Positions 1 to 7,530 are shown, counted from the stretch's first letter. The stretch: DNA of 14,303 nucleotides from JAUNST01 sp964452285 (GCA_964452285.1 CAYVKW010000026.1:1-14303); one strand, 5' to 3'. Notes: generated by a model not told the origin, from the letters alone. Translations and numbers: made by a program.

Positions 1-46
1 TATCCACCGAGTAAAAAACCGACAACCAGCTTTCGAATGTTTGCAT
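1..46 (-). CDS. Start of an unidentified gene, cut by the window edge
   Basis: A reading frame opens with ATG at 46 and stays open to the left edge, giving about 15 residues that begin MQTFESWLSV. A GGAGG Shine-Dalgarno sequence lies 7 nt before this ATG, and a TATAAT box is found at 101-106. An in-frame ATG at 52 is too close to the GGAGG. A different frame beginning at 60 is also open to the edge, so the frame is not certain. Too little is visible to name a product. Confidence 0.4.
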   Translation of the reverse strand, partial: MQTFESWLSVFYSVD

Positions 47-100
47 CTCCATTCCTCCATTCAGATAAAATACATCAAAGAACTTCCTCCATTATTTTAT

Positions 101-106
101 ATTATA
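101..106 (-). promoter_or_regulatory. Candidate -10 box for the left-edge gene
   Basis: The minus strand reads TATAAT here, about 55 nt upstream of the likely start at 46, in the short gap after the 98-residue gene. No good -35 is seen at 16-18 nt spacing, so this rests on the -10 box and its position between genes. Confidence 0.4.
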
Positions 107-138
107 CCTCAATTAAAGAAAAATTGCGATCTTAAGCC

Positions 139-435
139 TCAAATTTGATTATTATTAGCTTCATAAAAATGTAAAGCCGCATTTTGCAACAAAATGCTTT
201 GCATCAAATACTTTTCAGCTTTGACCTTGTCAGCGGCAGAAAAGTTATCATTCATCACATCAACTAGAATTCTTCTAATATACGGTTTATTTTCATAATT
301 CAAAAGTTCTTTTGTCCATTCTTGCCCAGATTTCCAAAAGTTTAAAGCCGCTTTTTGCGAGCCCCTTTCTACCAAATTAGCCACTCTGAGCAAGTCATTA
401 GATAAAGAGCCTATTAACAACAACTGATTATTCAT
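139..435 (-). CDS. Conserved-looking hypothetical protein, 98 aa, end of the atp operon
   Basis: I do not recognise this protein. It is predicted mostly helical and soluble, with no signal peptide or membrane segment. An N-terminal stretch (about residues 1-35) is followed by an aromatic patch around FWKSGQEW (residues 33-40) and a Gln/Asn-rich C-terminal helix. Its ATG lies inside the last codons of the upstream DUF5674-like gene (8-nt overlap, ATGAATAA), a layout typical of translational coupling, so the two are probably made together. It ends with TGA, showing that TGA is a stop here. No terminator hairpin is obvious after it. Confidence 0.75.
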   Translation of the reverse strand: MNNQLLLIGSLSNDLLRVANLVERGSQKAALNFWKSGQEWTKELLNYENKPYIRRILVDVMNDNFSAADKVKAEKYLMQSILLQNAALHFYEANNNQI

Positions 436-775
436 AAAAAAATTTAAAAAAATATTTAGTTAACTTTTTGTATTCCTCGCGCAACGCTTCACTTAAAATT
501 TCATTTTTAGGATTATTATCTCTGGGTCTAATATTAATAAAAAAATTAAAATCAATCTCTTTTGTTTCAGTATCAATCCCTCCACCCCAAACTTCACTTT
601 GTTTACTTTGCCAATCATTTAGTAAAATTTGTTCACCTTCAAAATGTCGGTTCATGCCTGCACTGCAAATATGTTGTGTGACATCGATCACTGTCTTTAT
701 GTATGGATCATATTCATCCAACAGCACTGCAATTTCTTCTTTGGTAAAAGGTTCTCTTTTAGTTATAATCACCAT
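428..775 (-). CDS. DUF5674-like family protein, 115 aa
   Basis: The central and C-terminal parts match what I recall of the DUF5674 family: an IKTVIDV segment (residues 26-32) followed by Cys/Ala-Gly, then a Leu-rich stretch leading to SKQSEVWGGGID (57-68), and the signature FFINIRPRDNN (78-88). The family is small, soluble and of unknown function, and is found in Patescibacteria and some other bacteria. Here it starts 36 nt after atpC and overlaps the next gene by 8 nt, so it probably sits in the ATP synthase transcript. The start ATG at 775 lacks a clear Shine-Dalgarno; a TATAAT at 779-784 is only 3 nt upstream, so an internal promoter with a leaderless GTG start at codon 2 is also possible. 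The family name is from memory and was not searched. Confidence 0.75.
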   Translation of the reverse strand: MVIITKREPFTKEEIAVLLDEYDPYIKTVIDVTQHICSAGMNRHFEGEQILLNDWQSKQSEVWGGGIDTETKEIDFNFFINIRPRDNNPKNEILSEALREEYKKLTKYFFKFFYE

Positions 776-778
776 TCA

Positions 779-784
779 ATTATA
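779..784 (-). promoter_or_regulatory. Possible internal -10 box before the DUF5674-like gene
   Basis: The minus strand reads TATAAT in the 36-nt gap after atpC. It is too close to the ATG at 775 for that codon to be in the transcript, but the GTG second codon (772) would lie about 7 nt downstream. No convincing -35 is seen, so this may be chance in AT-rich sequence. Confidence 0.2.
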
Positions 785-811
785 ACACCAAAAAATATAA
801 AATTTTTACTT

Positions 812-1249
812 TTAGCTTTTAAATCTTCGTCTATATTTACTTGCCACTTTGATTTTTGCTGCTTCGCGTTCAATTAAAGCTAAGGCATGTGTATATTCTT
901 CGCTGTCTTTCAGCTCTTCTTTGAGCAATTCTTGCGCGCGCGCTCTAGCTTTTTCCGCCAAATCTACATCAATGTCTTCCGCGCGCGCCGCCGACCCCAC
1001 CAAAATCGTCAGCACATTGTCATAAAACTCTGCCACTCCAAAATCTAGTGCCAAACTCAGAAAATTTTCCGCTTTGTCCGTTTGTTCCATCTTCACCAAC
1101 AATTCTCCAGCCTTCAAAGGCGCCAAATAGGGGAGATGATCCGCCAAAATACCCACAATTCCATCTTCCGTCGGCAACAACACCTCTCTTGCTTCAGCTT
1201 CAAAAACAATTTTTTCTGGTGTAATGACTTTGACTTTAAGTTTTTTCAT
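812..1249 (-). CDS. atpC: F-type ATP synthase epsilon subunit
   Basis: This is the epsilon subunit of the F1 central stalk, which couples rotation of gamma to the c ring and in many bacteria inhibits ATP hydrolysis. The N-terminal beta-sandwich is recognised by KVKVITPEKIVFEAEAREV (residues 4-22), LPTEDGIVGIL and the DHLPYLAPLKAGEL segment (37-50). The C-terminal part (about 92-145) is a charged helical hairpin rich in Ala, Glu, Lys and Arg. Length (145 aa) is normal for a two-domain epsilon. I start at the ATG at 1249; the TTG immediately before it is less likely. It follows atpD by 27 nt and is the last canonical gene of the operon. Confidence 0.95.
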   Translation of the reverse strand: MKKLKVKVITPEKIVFEAEAREVLLPTEDGIVGILADHLPYLAPLKAGELLVKMEQTDKAENFLSLALDFGVAEFYDNVLTILVGSAARAEDIDVDLAEKARARAQELLKEELKDSEEYTHALALIEREAAKIKVASKYRRRFKS

Positions 1250-1276
1250 CAATTTTCTTATTTCTGCTCAATTATT

Positions 1277-2695
1277 TTAGTTTTTCTTTTGACTTTCTCG
1301 ATGTGCTTCCAAAACTTCTTCAATTCCGCCTTTTAGATAGAAGTCTTGCTCGCTCACTTCATCCAATTCGCCATTGAGAATCATTCGGAAACCGCGCACT
1401 GTATCAGCGATTTTAACATATTTACCATCTTGACCAGTAAATTGTTTCGCCACAAAGAAAGGTTGAGACAAGAATTTTTGAATCTTGCGCGCTCGTGAGA
1501 CCAACACTTTATCATCATCAGAGAGTTCTTCCATTCCCAAAATAGCGATAATATCTTGCAGATCTTTATATCTCTGCAGTACCCGTTGCACTTCGCGCGC
1601 CACATCATAGTGTTCCTGACCCACCACTTCTGGCGACAAAATCGTCGAGTTAGAATCTAAAGGATCAACCGCTGGATAAATACCCAACTCTGATAACGCC
1701 CGACTTAAAACCACTTTTGAATCCAGATGAGCAAAAGTTGTTGCTGGTGCTGGATCAGTCAGATCGTCAGCTGGCACATACACTGCTTGTACTGAAGTCA
1801 CAGAACCATCTTTAGTAGAGGTAATCCGTTCTTGTAATTGTCCCATTTCCTCAGCCAAAGTCGGTTGATAACCCACTGCTGAAGGAATTCGGCCCAAAAG
1901 AGCCGACACTTCGCTTCCAGCTTGTGTAAAACGAAAAATATTATCAATAAAAAGTAACACGTCTTTCTTTTCCACATCACGGAAATATTCTGCCATCGTC
2001 AAACCAGACAAAGCCACTCTTTGTCTCGCTCCTGGCGGTTCATTCATTTGTCCAAAAACCAATGCCGTTTTATCAATAACGCCAGAGTCAATCATTTCAT
2101 GATAAAGATCATTACCTTCACGAGTTCTTTCACCGACACCCGCAAAAACTGAATAGCCACCGTGCTCCTGGGCGATATTGGTAATCAATTCCTGAATTAA
2201 CACCGTTTTACCGACGCCAGCTCCACCAAAAAGACCCACTTTACCACCTTTGATAAAAGGACAAATCAAGTCAATCACTTTAATTCCAGTTTCAAAAATC
2301 TCTACACTATTTTTTTGCTCTGCAAAAGTTGGCGCCGACCGATGAATTGGCAGTCTCTCTGTTTTAGCATCGACATTATCTTTGCCGTCAATCGCTTCTC
2401 CCAACACATTAAACATCCGTCCCAAAGCCGCTTTGCCCACTGGCACCGTAATTGGACTACCAGTTGCTTTGACCGTCAGACCTCTTTTCAGACCATCAGT
2501 GCTACCCATAGCGATTGCTCGAACGCTATTGCCGCCTAAATGTTGTGCCACTTCCACCGTCAAATTTTCCTTGTCATTTTCAATCACCAAGGCTTCATGA
2601 ATCTGCGGCAATACTCCTGACTCAAATTCCACATCTACCACTGGTCCAATAATTTGAGTGACTCTACCCATTGATTCTTTTATATTTTCTGTCAT
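1277..2695 (-). CDS. atpD: F-type ATP synthase beta subunit (catalytic)
   Basis: This is the catalytic subunit of the F1 hexamer, making or hydrolysing ATP at the alpha-beta interface. The Walker A motif GGAGVGKT is at residues 157-164, the catalytic glutamate is in GERTREGND (E189), and the Walker B region is VLLFIDNIFRF (246-256). The adenine-binding region GYQPTLAEEMG and the C-terminal helical domain are intact. The DELSEED loop that contacts gamma and epsilon reads MEELSDDDK (388-396), a mild variant. Length 472 aa is usual. The start at 2695 has a weak AAGAAAG Shine-Dalgarno; an in-frame ATG at codon 9 is closer to where many homologues begin. It lies 37 nt after atpG. Confidence 0.98.
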   Translation of the reverse strand: MTENIKESMGRVTQIIGPVVDVEFESGVLPQIHEALVIENDKENLTVEVAQHLGGNSVRAIAMGSTDGLKRGLTVKATGSPITVPVGKAALGRMFNVLGEAIDGKDNVDAKTERLPIHRSAPTFAEQKNSVEIFETGIKVIDLICPFIKGGKVGLFGGAGVGKTVLIQELITNIAQEHGGYSVFAGVGERTREGNDLYHEMIDSGVIDKTALVFGQMNEPPGARQRVALSGLTMAEYFRDVEKKDVLLFIDNIFRFTQAGSEVSALLGRIPSAVGYQPTLAEEMGQLQERITSTKDGSVTSVQAVYVPADDLTDPAPATTFAHLDSKVVLSRALSELGIYPAVDPLDSNSTILSPEVVGQEHYDVAREVQRVLQRYKDLQDIIAILGMEELSDDDKVLVSRARKIQKFLSQPFFVAKQFTGQDGKYVKIADTVRGFRMILNGELDEVSEQDFYLKGGIEEVLEAHRESQKKN

Positions 2696-2732
2696 ATTTA
2701 CTTTCTTGTCTTTCTTGTTTTTTAATTAATTT

Positions 2733-3725
2733 TTACTCCAAGGCTGCCCGTCCAGCACTAATTTCCGCAATTTCATTTGTGATCTTACTTTGACGCAACT
2801 GATTATAAGTTAATAGTAGAATCTCTCTCATATCCGCTGCCGCATCAGTTGCGTTCTTCATCGCCATCATCCGCGCACTTTCCACCGAGGCTTTGCTCGT
2901 TAAGACACAATGATACAAAATAGTTTTCAATAATAATTTAAAGACCGCTTGCATTAATGCCTTATTATCAGGTTCTACTAGAAAATCCGTATTTTTCTTG
3001 CTTTCACTTTGTGCTAAAGTTGTTAATTTAGTTTCCTCGTGTTTTTGCATTCCGTTCCATTCATCTACCACTCGCGCCACTTCAGCTGGCACAATCGGCA
3101 ATAATTGCCGCATGACCGGTTTTTGCACCACTGCATTCACATAACGAGTATAAAAAATGATTACTTTTTGATATTTACCAGTCGCAAATTCAGTTTCAAT
3201 CATCCTAAAAATCACATCCAATTCAGCTGAATTAATTTTTTCATTTAATTGGTTAAAAGAGGCTACCACGTTTTGATCAAGCTTTTTCACCATTCGTTCA
3301 CCTTTTTTACCAATTACAATCCAATCAAAATCTATTGTTCCTTCGTGTTTTTTTTCTTCATCACTTAATTCGTCAAAAGGATAACTAAGTAGTACATTTG
3401 GTTGCTTCACCACTTCCTTGATTTTCTTTTCCAGCTGAGTATGAAAAGAGCCGCATAGACCACGATTAGAAGTAATCACCACTCCCAAAACTCTTTTAAG
3501 TGGTTTTTCATTTAGATAAGGATGAGCCAGCTGTTGTTTAGTCATATATTGACTAAAATGATCCAAAAGCGCCATCGTTTGAATGACAAATGGTTGCGCA
3601 GCCTGCGTTCCCGCCACCGCTTTCCGCATATTCACCGCCGCAATCATCTGCATTGCTTTAGTTAATTTGCAAGTGCTATCAATAGACTTAATTCTTCGCT
3701 TAATGAGCTTAATTGAACCAGCCAT
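2733..3725 (-). CDS. atpG: F-type ATP synthase gamma subunit, longer than usual
   Basis: This is the rotating shaft inside the alpha3-beta3 hexamer. The N-terminal helix MAGSIKLIKRRIKSIDSTCK (1-20) followed by LTKAMQMIAAVNMRKA, the VVITSNRGLCGSFH motif, and the C-terminal helix ending TNEIAEISAGRAALE are diagnostic. At 330 aa it exceeds the usual 285-300 residues. The extra length seems to sit in an acidic stretch around FDELSDEEKKHEGTIDFD and in a charged linker before the C-terminal helix (KHEETKLTTLAQSESKKN region). The ATG is 3 nt after the atpA stop, with its AAAGGAG ribosome site inside the end of atpA, so translation is probably coupled. Confidence 0.97.
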   Translation of the reverse strand: MAGSIKLIKRRIKSIDSTCKLTKAMQMIAAVNMRKAVAGTQAAQPFVIQTMALLDHFSQYMTKQQLAHPYLNEKPLKRVLGVVITSNRGLCGSFHTQLEKKIKEVVKQPNVLLSYPFDELSDEEKKHEGTIDFDWIVIGKKGERMVKKLDQNVVASFNQLNEKINSAELDVIFRMIETEFATGKYQKVIIFYTRYVNAVVQKPVMRQLLPIVPAEVARVVDEWNGMQKHEETKLTTLAQSESKKNTDFLVEPDNKALMQAVFKLLLKTILYHCVLTSKASVESARMMAMKNATDAAADMREILLLTYNQLRQSKITNEIAEISAGRAALE

Positions 3726-3728
3726 AAT

Positions 3729-5240
3729 CTACTTATTCTCCTTTAAAAACATTTTATGATGTTCGGTTAAAGCATTTTTAAGCGCTGTCTCCACTTCTGA
3801 AGTCAAGTTTTTTTCTTTCTCAATCAAAGCCAAGGCTTTTTTATCTTGATCGTGCAAATAAGTCAACAAACTTTGCTCATAAGCATGAACCTCGCTTACC
3901 TCCACCTCATCATAAAGTCCCATATTTAAGGCATATAAAGTCGCTACCTGTTCTTCCATTTTCATTGGCTGATATTGTGCTTGCTTAAGCAATTCCGTCG
4001 CTCTCCGTCCTCGCTCAATTTGTTGTTTGGTTTTTTCATCCAAATCAGAACCAAATTGAGTAAAAGCTTCTAGCTCGCGGAATTGCGCCAAATCTACCCG
4101 CAATCTTCCCGAAACTTTTTTCATCGCTTTTGTTTGCGCACTGCCGCCCACCCGAGACACTGATAGACCAGCGTTGATAGCCGGACGAATACCGCGATAG
4201 AAAAGATCTGTCTCTAAATAAATTTGACCGTCAGTAATTGAAATTACATTAGTTGGAATATAAGCGCTAGCGTCGCCCGCTTGAGTTTCAATAATTGGGA
4301 GGGCTGTCAATGAACCGCCACCAAATTTTTCATCCAATTTAGCTGCTCTTTCCAATAGTCTCGAATGAAGATAAAAAACATCTCCTGGAAAAGCTTCCCG
4401 TCCCGGTGGACGACGCAAAATCAAAGAGATTTGTCTATATGCCACCGCGTGTTTCGTCAAATCATCATAAATTACCAGCGCGTCTTTACCTTGAGCCATA
4501 AAATATTCACCGATGGCTGCCCCAGCATAAGGAGCAATATAAGAATAGGCAGCTGCTTCAGACGCGCCCGCACTCACTACAATTGTATAATCCATTGCCC
4601 CTGCTTGACGTAATTGCTCAACTAAACGCGCTACTTTTGATTCTTTTTGGCCAATGGAGACATAAATGCAAATCACATTTTGACCTTTTTGGTTCAAAAT
4701 CGTATCTACCGCTACAGCCGTTTTTCCTGTTTGTCGATCACCGATAATCAATTCCCGTTGTCCTCTTCCAATCGGTACCATTGCATCAATCGCTTTAATA
4801 CCAGTTTGTAACGGTTGATTCACGCTCTTGCGGGTAATTACTCCTGGAGCAATTTTTTCTATTGGCTGATAAACATCGGCTTTAATTGCACCCAAATCAT
4901 CAATTGCTTGTCCTAAAGGATTAACTACTCGTCCAATCATACCTTCGCTCACCGGAATAGACAGAATCTTTCCCAATTGTTTGACTTTTTGTCCTTCCTT
5001 GATTTGTACATCACTGCCCAAGACAATTACGCCAACACTTGTTTCTTCCAAATTAAGTACCAAACCAATTTCTCCGTGCTCAAACTCCACCATTTCACTA
5101 CTCATCACATCGGCTAGACCAGAAACTTTTGCTACACCGTCTGCCACTTCTGTCACTGTTCCAATTTTTTCGCCGGCAAATTTCTTATTAAATGCTTGAG
5201 CTTGCAGTTTTAATTCTTCAACAATTTGATTTGTTTTCAT
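3729..5240 (-). CDS. atpA: F-type ATP synthase alpha subunit
   Basis: This is the regulatory, nucleotide-binding subunit that alternates with beta in F1. The P-loop GDRQTGKT is at residues 167-174, the Walker B region LVIYDDLTKHA is near 255-265, PPGREAFPGDVFYLHSRLLE marks 278-297, and the arginine finger is R363 in LSVSRVGGSAQTKAMK. Length 503 aa is normal. The N-terminal helix that binds the delta subunit is present (residues 1-25). It starts 12 nt after the atpH stop with only a weak AAGAAA-type site, so coupling to atpH translation is likely. It lies between atpH and atpG as in the common bacterial order. Confidence 0.98.
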   Translation of the reverse strand: MKTNQIVEELKLQAQAFNKKFAGEKIGTVTEVADGVAKVSGLADVMSSEMVEFEHGEIGLVLNLEETSVGVIVLGSDVQIKEGQKVKQLGKILSIPVSEGMIGRVVNPLGQAIDDLGAIKADVYQPIEKIAPGVITRKSVNQPLQTGIKAIDAMVPIGRGQRELIIGDRQTGKTAVAVDTILNQKGQNVICIYVSIGQKESKVARLVEQLRQAGAMDYTIVVSAGASEAAAYSYIAPYAGAAIGEYFMAQGKDALVIYDDLTKHAVAYRQISLILRRPPGREAFPGDVFYLHSRLLERAAKLDEKFGGGSLTALPIIETQAGDASAYIPTNVISITDGQIYLETDLFYRGIRPAINAGLSVSRVGGSAQTKAMKKVSGRLRVDLAQFRELEAFTQFGSDLDEKTKQQIERGRRATELLKQAQYQPMKMEEQVATLYALNMGLYDEVEVSEVHAYEQSLLTYLHDQDKKALALIEKEKNLTSEVETALKNALTEHHKMFLKENK

Positions 5241-5252
5241 AAATTATTTTTC

Positions 5253-5654
5253 TTAACTAACTAATTGTTCTTTAAAATTTTCTAATTGTTTGGCCAAAGT
5301 TAAATCCCAACGTCTTTCATCTGTCTCCACTATTAATCCAGGACCCACTTTTTCTGTCACTGTTAGCAATTCTACTGTTTTGGCACCAGTTTCTTTTTTC
5401 AAAAAGTCAGTGATTTTGGCAGCTTCCACTTCATTTAGAGCCTGGTCACTTTTGACTCTCGCCAAAATCACCCCTTCTTTTTCCGTCACTAATTTACGAT
5501 AAGCTTCCAATACTTGAGGCCACAATTTCAGCTGTTTATTTTTTTGCAAAAGCTTCAGCATTGAAATTGTGGCCTCCTTCAAATCCTCACCCGTTTTTCC
5601 GGCTGTCAAATCCCAAAGTGCTGCTGCATAAAAACGAGCTTTTATTTTTGTCAT
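5253..5654 (-). CDS. atpH: F-type ATP synthase delta subunit, short
   Basis: This is the delta (OSCP-type) subunit joining the top of F1 to the peripheral b stalk. It is recognised from its position between atpF and atpA, the N-terminal YAAALWDLT segment (residues 9-17) and the C-terminal beta part LLTVTEKVGPGLIVETDERR (95-114), which corresponds to the conserved Gly-Leu-Ile segment of the family. At 133 aa it is much shorter than the common 170-180, with the loss apparently in the N-terminal helical domain that docks on alpha. The ATG is separated from the atpF stop by one nucleotide (TAAAATG), giving tight coupling. The reading frame is intact, so this looks like genuine reduction. Confidence 0.92.
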   Translation of the reverse strand: MTKIKARFYAAALWDLTAGKTGEDLKEATISMLKLLQKNKQLKLWPQVLEAYRKLVTEKEGVILARVKSDQALNEVEAAKITDFLKKETGAKTVELLTVTEKVGPGLIVETDERRWDLTLAKQLENFKEQLVS

Positions 5655-5655
5655 T

Positions 5656-6147
5656 TTAACTCACCAATCCTTGTTGCAAATAACTTTCTTTGATTTTTTT
5701 CGCGTCTACTTCTTTGTCAGTAATAGTTTTCATACCTACGCTAATAATTTCTGCCAATTCCGCTTTCGCTTCCAAAATCATTTTCTCTTTTTCCGTTGCC
5801 ACTTGTTTTTCTCCATTGGCCACGATTTTTTGCGCTTGTTCTTTAGCCTCTTGGACAATTTTTTCTTCAGTCAATTTCCCTTTTTGTCTGGAATCTTTAA
5901 TGATACCCGCCGCTTCACTGCGCGCTTGCGCCAAAATTGTTTCTTCTTCCGCTTTGGCTTTCTCCAAAGCTGCTCCCGCTTGTTCCGCGTTCTGCAAGCC
6001 AGCATCAATTTCAGCTTGTCTAGCTTTCATCATTGCACTCACTTTGGGAATCGCGAACTTCGCCAAGAAAAAATATAGGATAGCAAAATTCACCAATTGC
6101 GCTATAAATAATTTAATGTCCAAACCCAAAGCATTTAGAAGTTCCAT
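5656..6147 (-). CDS. atpF: F-type ATP synthase b subunit
   Basis: This is the peripheral stalk subunit. One membrane helix near the N terminus (about residues 13-33, ending in FFLAKFAIPKVS) is followed by a long charged coiled coil rich in Ala, Glu, Lys and Gln (about 40-150) with no prolines, as expected for b. Length 163 aa is usual. A single b gene is present, so a homodimer is expected. The ATG at 6147 is preceded by an AGAGGAAA Shine-Dalgarno. It starts 23 nt after atpE and ends 1 nt before atpH. Confidence 0.96.
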   Translation of the reverse strand: MELLNALGLDIKLFIAQLVNFAILYFFLAKFAIPKVSAMMKARQAEIDAGLQNAEQAGAALEKAKAEEETILAQARSEAAGIIKDSRQKGKLTEEKIVQEAKEQAQKIVANGEKQVATEKEKMILEAKAELAEIISVGMKTITDKEVDAKKIKESYLQQGLVS

Positions 6148-6170
6148 GAACTTTTTCCTCTTCTCTTGTT

Positions 6171-6398
6171 TTAAGCAAACAAAATAATTAAAGCAATAAC
6201 CAATGAATAAATACCAGTCGATTCACAAATAGCCATAGTCACAAAAATTAAAGAACTAATTTTGTCACCCGCTTCTGGATTACGACCAATGGCTTCCATC
6301 GCTTTTGCACCTACATTTCCTTCAGCTATAGCTGGAGCAATAGAACCAATCCCCATCACCAAAGCCGCTGCCACATATTTAAGCACTTCAAGTTGCAT
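6171..6398 (-). CDS. atpE: F-type ATP synthase c subunit with two-carboxylate, sodium-type motif
   Basis: This is the rotor ring subunit (75 aa): two membrane helices joined by a polar loop, R39-N40-P41-E42. The ion-binding carboxylate is E59 in ICESTGIYSLVIALI, and E-S-T-G-I-Y is the helix 2 pattern of sodium-binding c subunits such as Ilyobacter tartaricus. In helix 1 the residue aligned with the sodium-ligand Gln32 of Ilyobacter is E26, 33 residues before E59, the same spacing as the E32/E65 pair of Fusobacterium nucleatum. The usual glycine repeat of helix 1 is largely replaced by alanines (A21, A23, A25, with P22). The sequence pattern is seen directly; sodium coupling is an inference. 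An AAAGGT ribosome site precedes the ATG. Confidence 0.97.
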   Translation of the reverse strand: MQLEVLKYVAAALVMGIGSIAPAIAEGNVGAKAMEAIGRNPEAGDKISSLIFVTMAICESTGIYSLVIALIILFA

Positions 6399-6459
6399 TT
6401 TTACCTTTTCTAAACTTCTTTTTCAAGAAATCTTTTTTATTTTTAACTACTTTATAATT
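6399..6459 (-). promoter_or_regulatory. AU-rich atpB-atpE spacer with weak hairpin
   Basis: This 61-nt spacer before the c subunit is almost entirely A and T and contains a small hairpin, TTCTT-GAAA-AAGAA, 13 nt before the AAAGGT site. In Escherichia coli a U-rich stretch before atpE boosts its translation to supply many c copies. A similar role here is only an inference. Confidence 0.3.
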
Positions 6460-7221
6460 TTATGCCTTCATCAACGCCGTTTCCGCTTTATTCTCCTTTA
6501 TTTCTATATTAGCACTGATAAAAACCGTTGATAAAATCGCAAACACATATGCCTGAATTACTGCCGAAAATAAACTCAGAGCAAAAAAAGGCAAAGGTAC
6601 CACAAAAGGCACTAAAGCGGTAACTATAGACAACAACACTTCTCCCGCAAATACATTTCCAAATAAACGAAATGACAAAGACAAAATCTTTGCCAGCTCT
6701 CCCACGATATTCATTAAACCTAAGAAGAAATTAATCGGATTAGAAAAGTCAAAAAATTGCTTGAGATACTTGCCGAAACCCTGAGTAATAATAAAAGCAA
6801 ATTGTGCCACCGTCACCGTAATCAAAGTTAAAACTAAAATCGCTCCATAATCCGCTAACACACTCCGAAAAAGTGGTGTCATCGTGCCGTCTGCGGCCCT
6901 AATAGACCACGCCCCCATTCCTGGCAACATGGTAAAGAGATTACTACAAAAAATAAAAACAAACAAACTAAAAACTAAAGGGAATATCAACTCAGTTTTT
7001 TTTCTGTTTCCAGTTACTTTATCTACCTGATCAAAAATAAAACTTATTATTGACTCCATCAACAACTGGAATTTACCCGGCTTTTTTTTCCAATTTTGTA
7101 TCGTCCAAGCAAAAGCCCAAATAATCATTATTGTTATCAGCAGTTGTAAAATCAAGGTCGTTGTCACTGGAAACGAGCCAATTGTAAAAACAATAGTTGG
7201 TGCGAGATTTACCGCTTCCAT
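6460..7221 (-). CDS. atpB: F-type ATP synthase a subunit
   Basis: This membrane stator subunit provides the ion half-channels beside the c ring. The essential arginine is R185 in SLSFRLFGNVFAGEVLL (182-198), with E194 nine residues later, matching Escherichia coli R210 and E219. Q223 in VIQAYVFAIL matches Q252. At the place of E. coli H245 there is S216, which is common in bacteria that rely on the glutamate. About five membrane helices are visible; length 253 aa is usual. The start overlaps the end of the atpZ-like gene by 13 nt, so translation is probably coupled. The C terminus is short and charged. Confidence 0.97.
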   Translation of the reverse strand: MEAVNLAPTIVFTIGSFPVTTTLILQLLITIMIIWAFAWTIQNWKKKPGKFQLLMESIISFIFDQVDKVTGNRKKTELIFPLVFSLFVFIFCSNLFTMLPGMGAWSIRAADGTMTPLFRSVLADYGAILVLTLITVTVAQFAFIITQGFGKYLKQFFDFSNPINFFLGLMNIVGELAKILSLSFRLFGNVFAGEVLLSIVTALVPFVVPLPFFALSLFSAVIQAYVFAILSTVFISANIEIKENKAETALMKA

Positions 7222-7436
7222 ATCTTTTTACCAATTATAATGATCAACAAATCGGTCATTACAAAAGCTACTACAAAGCCAATTATAAGAAAAAGCGGTT
7301 TTTTGTCAAGAAGCAAATCTAACAAAAAACCGCCACCCGCAAAAACCAAAATCGAGGCTAAACTGATGCCTGTCGCCAGAGGCAAACTTTTTGCCTTCAT
7401 TTTATTTAAACTAAGCTCTTCTTTTTCATTTTTCAT
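7209..7436 (-). CDS. AtpZ/AtpI-like small membrane protein at the head of the atp operon
   Basis: This 75-residue protein has two membrane helices (about 20-40 and 45-68) linked by LLLDKKP, with the glycine-rich AGGGFLLDLLLDKKP stretch seen in the AtpZ/ATPase_gene1 type of accessory proteins coded before atpB. Such proteins are thought to aid ring assembly or magnesium handling. The frame runs further upstream through both tRNA genes, but that extension is not real coding sequence. The ATG at 7436 lies only 4 nt after the tRNA-Leu 3' end and has no Shine-Dalgarno. An internal ATG at 7400 (codon 13, MKAKSL) is the alternative start. It overlaps atpB by 13 nt. Confidence 0.82.
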   Translation of the reverse strand: MKNEKEELSLNKMKAKSLPLATGISLASILVFAGGGFLLDLLLDKKPLFLIIGFVVAFVMTDLLIIIIGKKIWKR

Positions 7437-7440
7437 CTTG

Positions 7441-7522
7441 TGCCCAGAAGAGGGATCGAACCTCCACGCCTTGCGGCACACGGTCCTAAGCCGTGCTTGT
7501 CTACCAGTTTCAACATCTGGGC
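7441..7522 (-). tRNA. tRNA-Leu (anticodon UAG)
   Basis: The minus strand folds into a class II tRNA of 82 nt. Acceptor arms GCCCAGA and TCTGGGC pair fully, the anticodon arm is CACGG-CTTAGGA-CCGTG with anticodon TAG (reads CUA), a long variable arm TGCCGCAAGGCGT is present, and the T arm is GGAGG-TTCGATC-CCTCT. The CCA end is not encoded (discriminator A is followed by CAAG). It lies 8 nt after tRNA-Arg and 4 nt before the atpZ-like ATG. Confidence 0.97.
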
Positions 7523-7530
7523 TTTTCAAG

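Noticed and set aside
468..877. Plus-strand frames opposite the DUF5674-like gene
   Set aside because: They are shadows; the minus-strand protein has family motifs and operon context.
5671..6187. Plus-strand frames of 135 and 165 codons opposite atpF
   Set aside because: They are antisense shadows of a real conserved gene, with low-complexity Ser/Phe content and no ribosome site.
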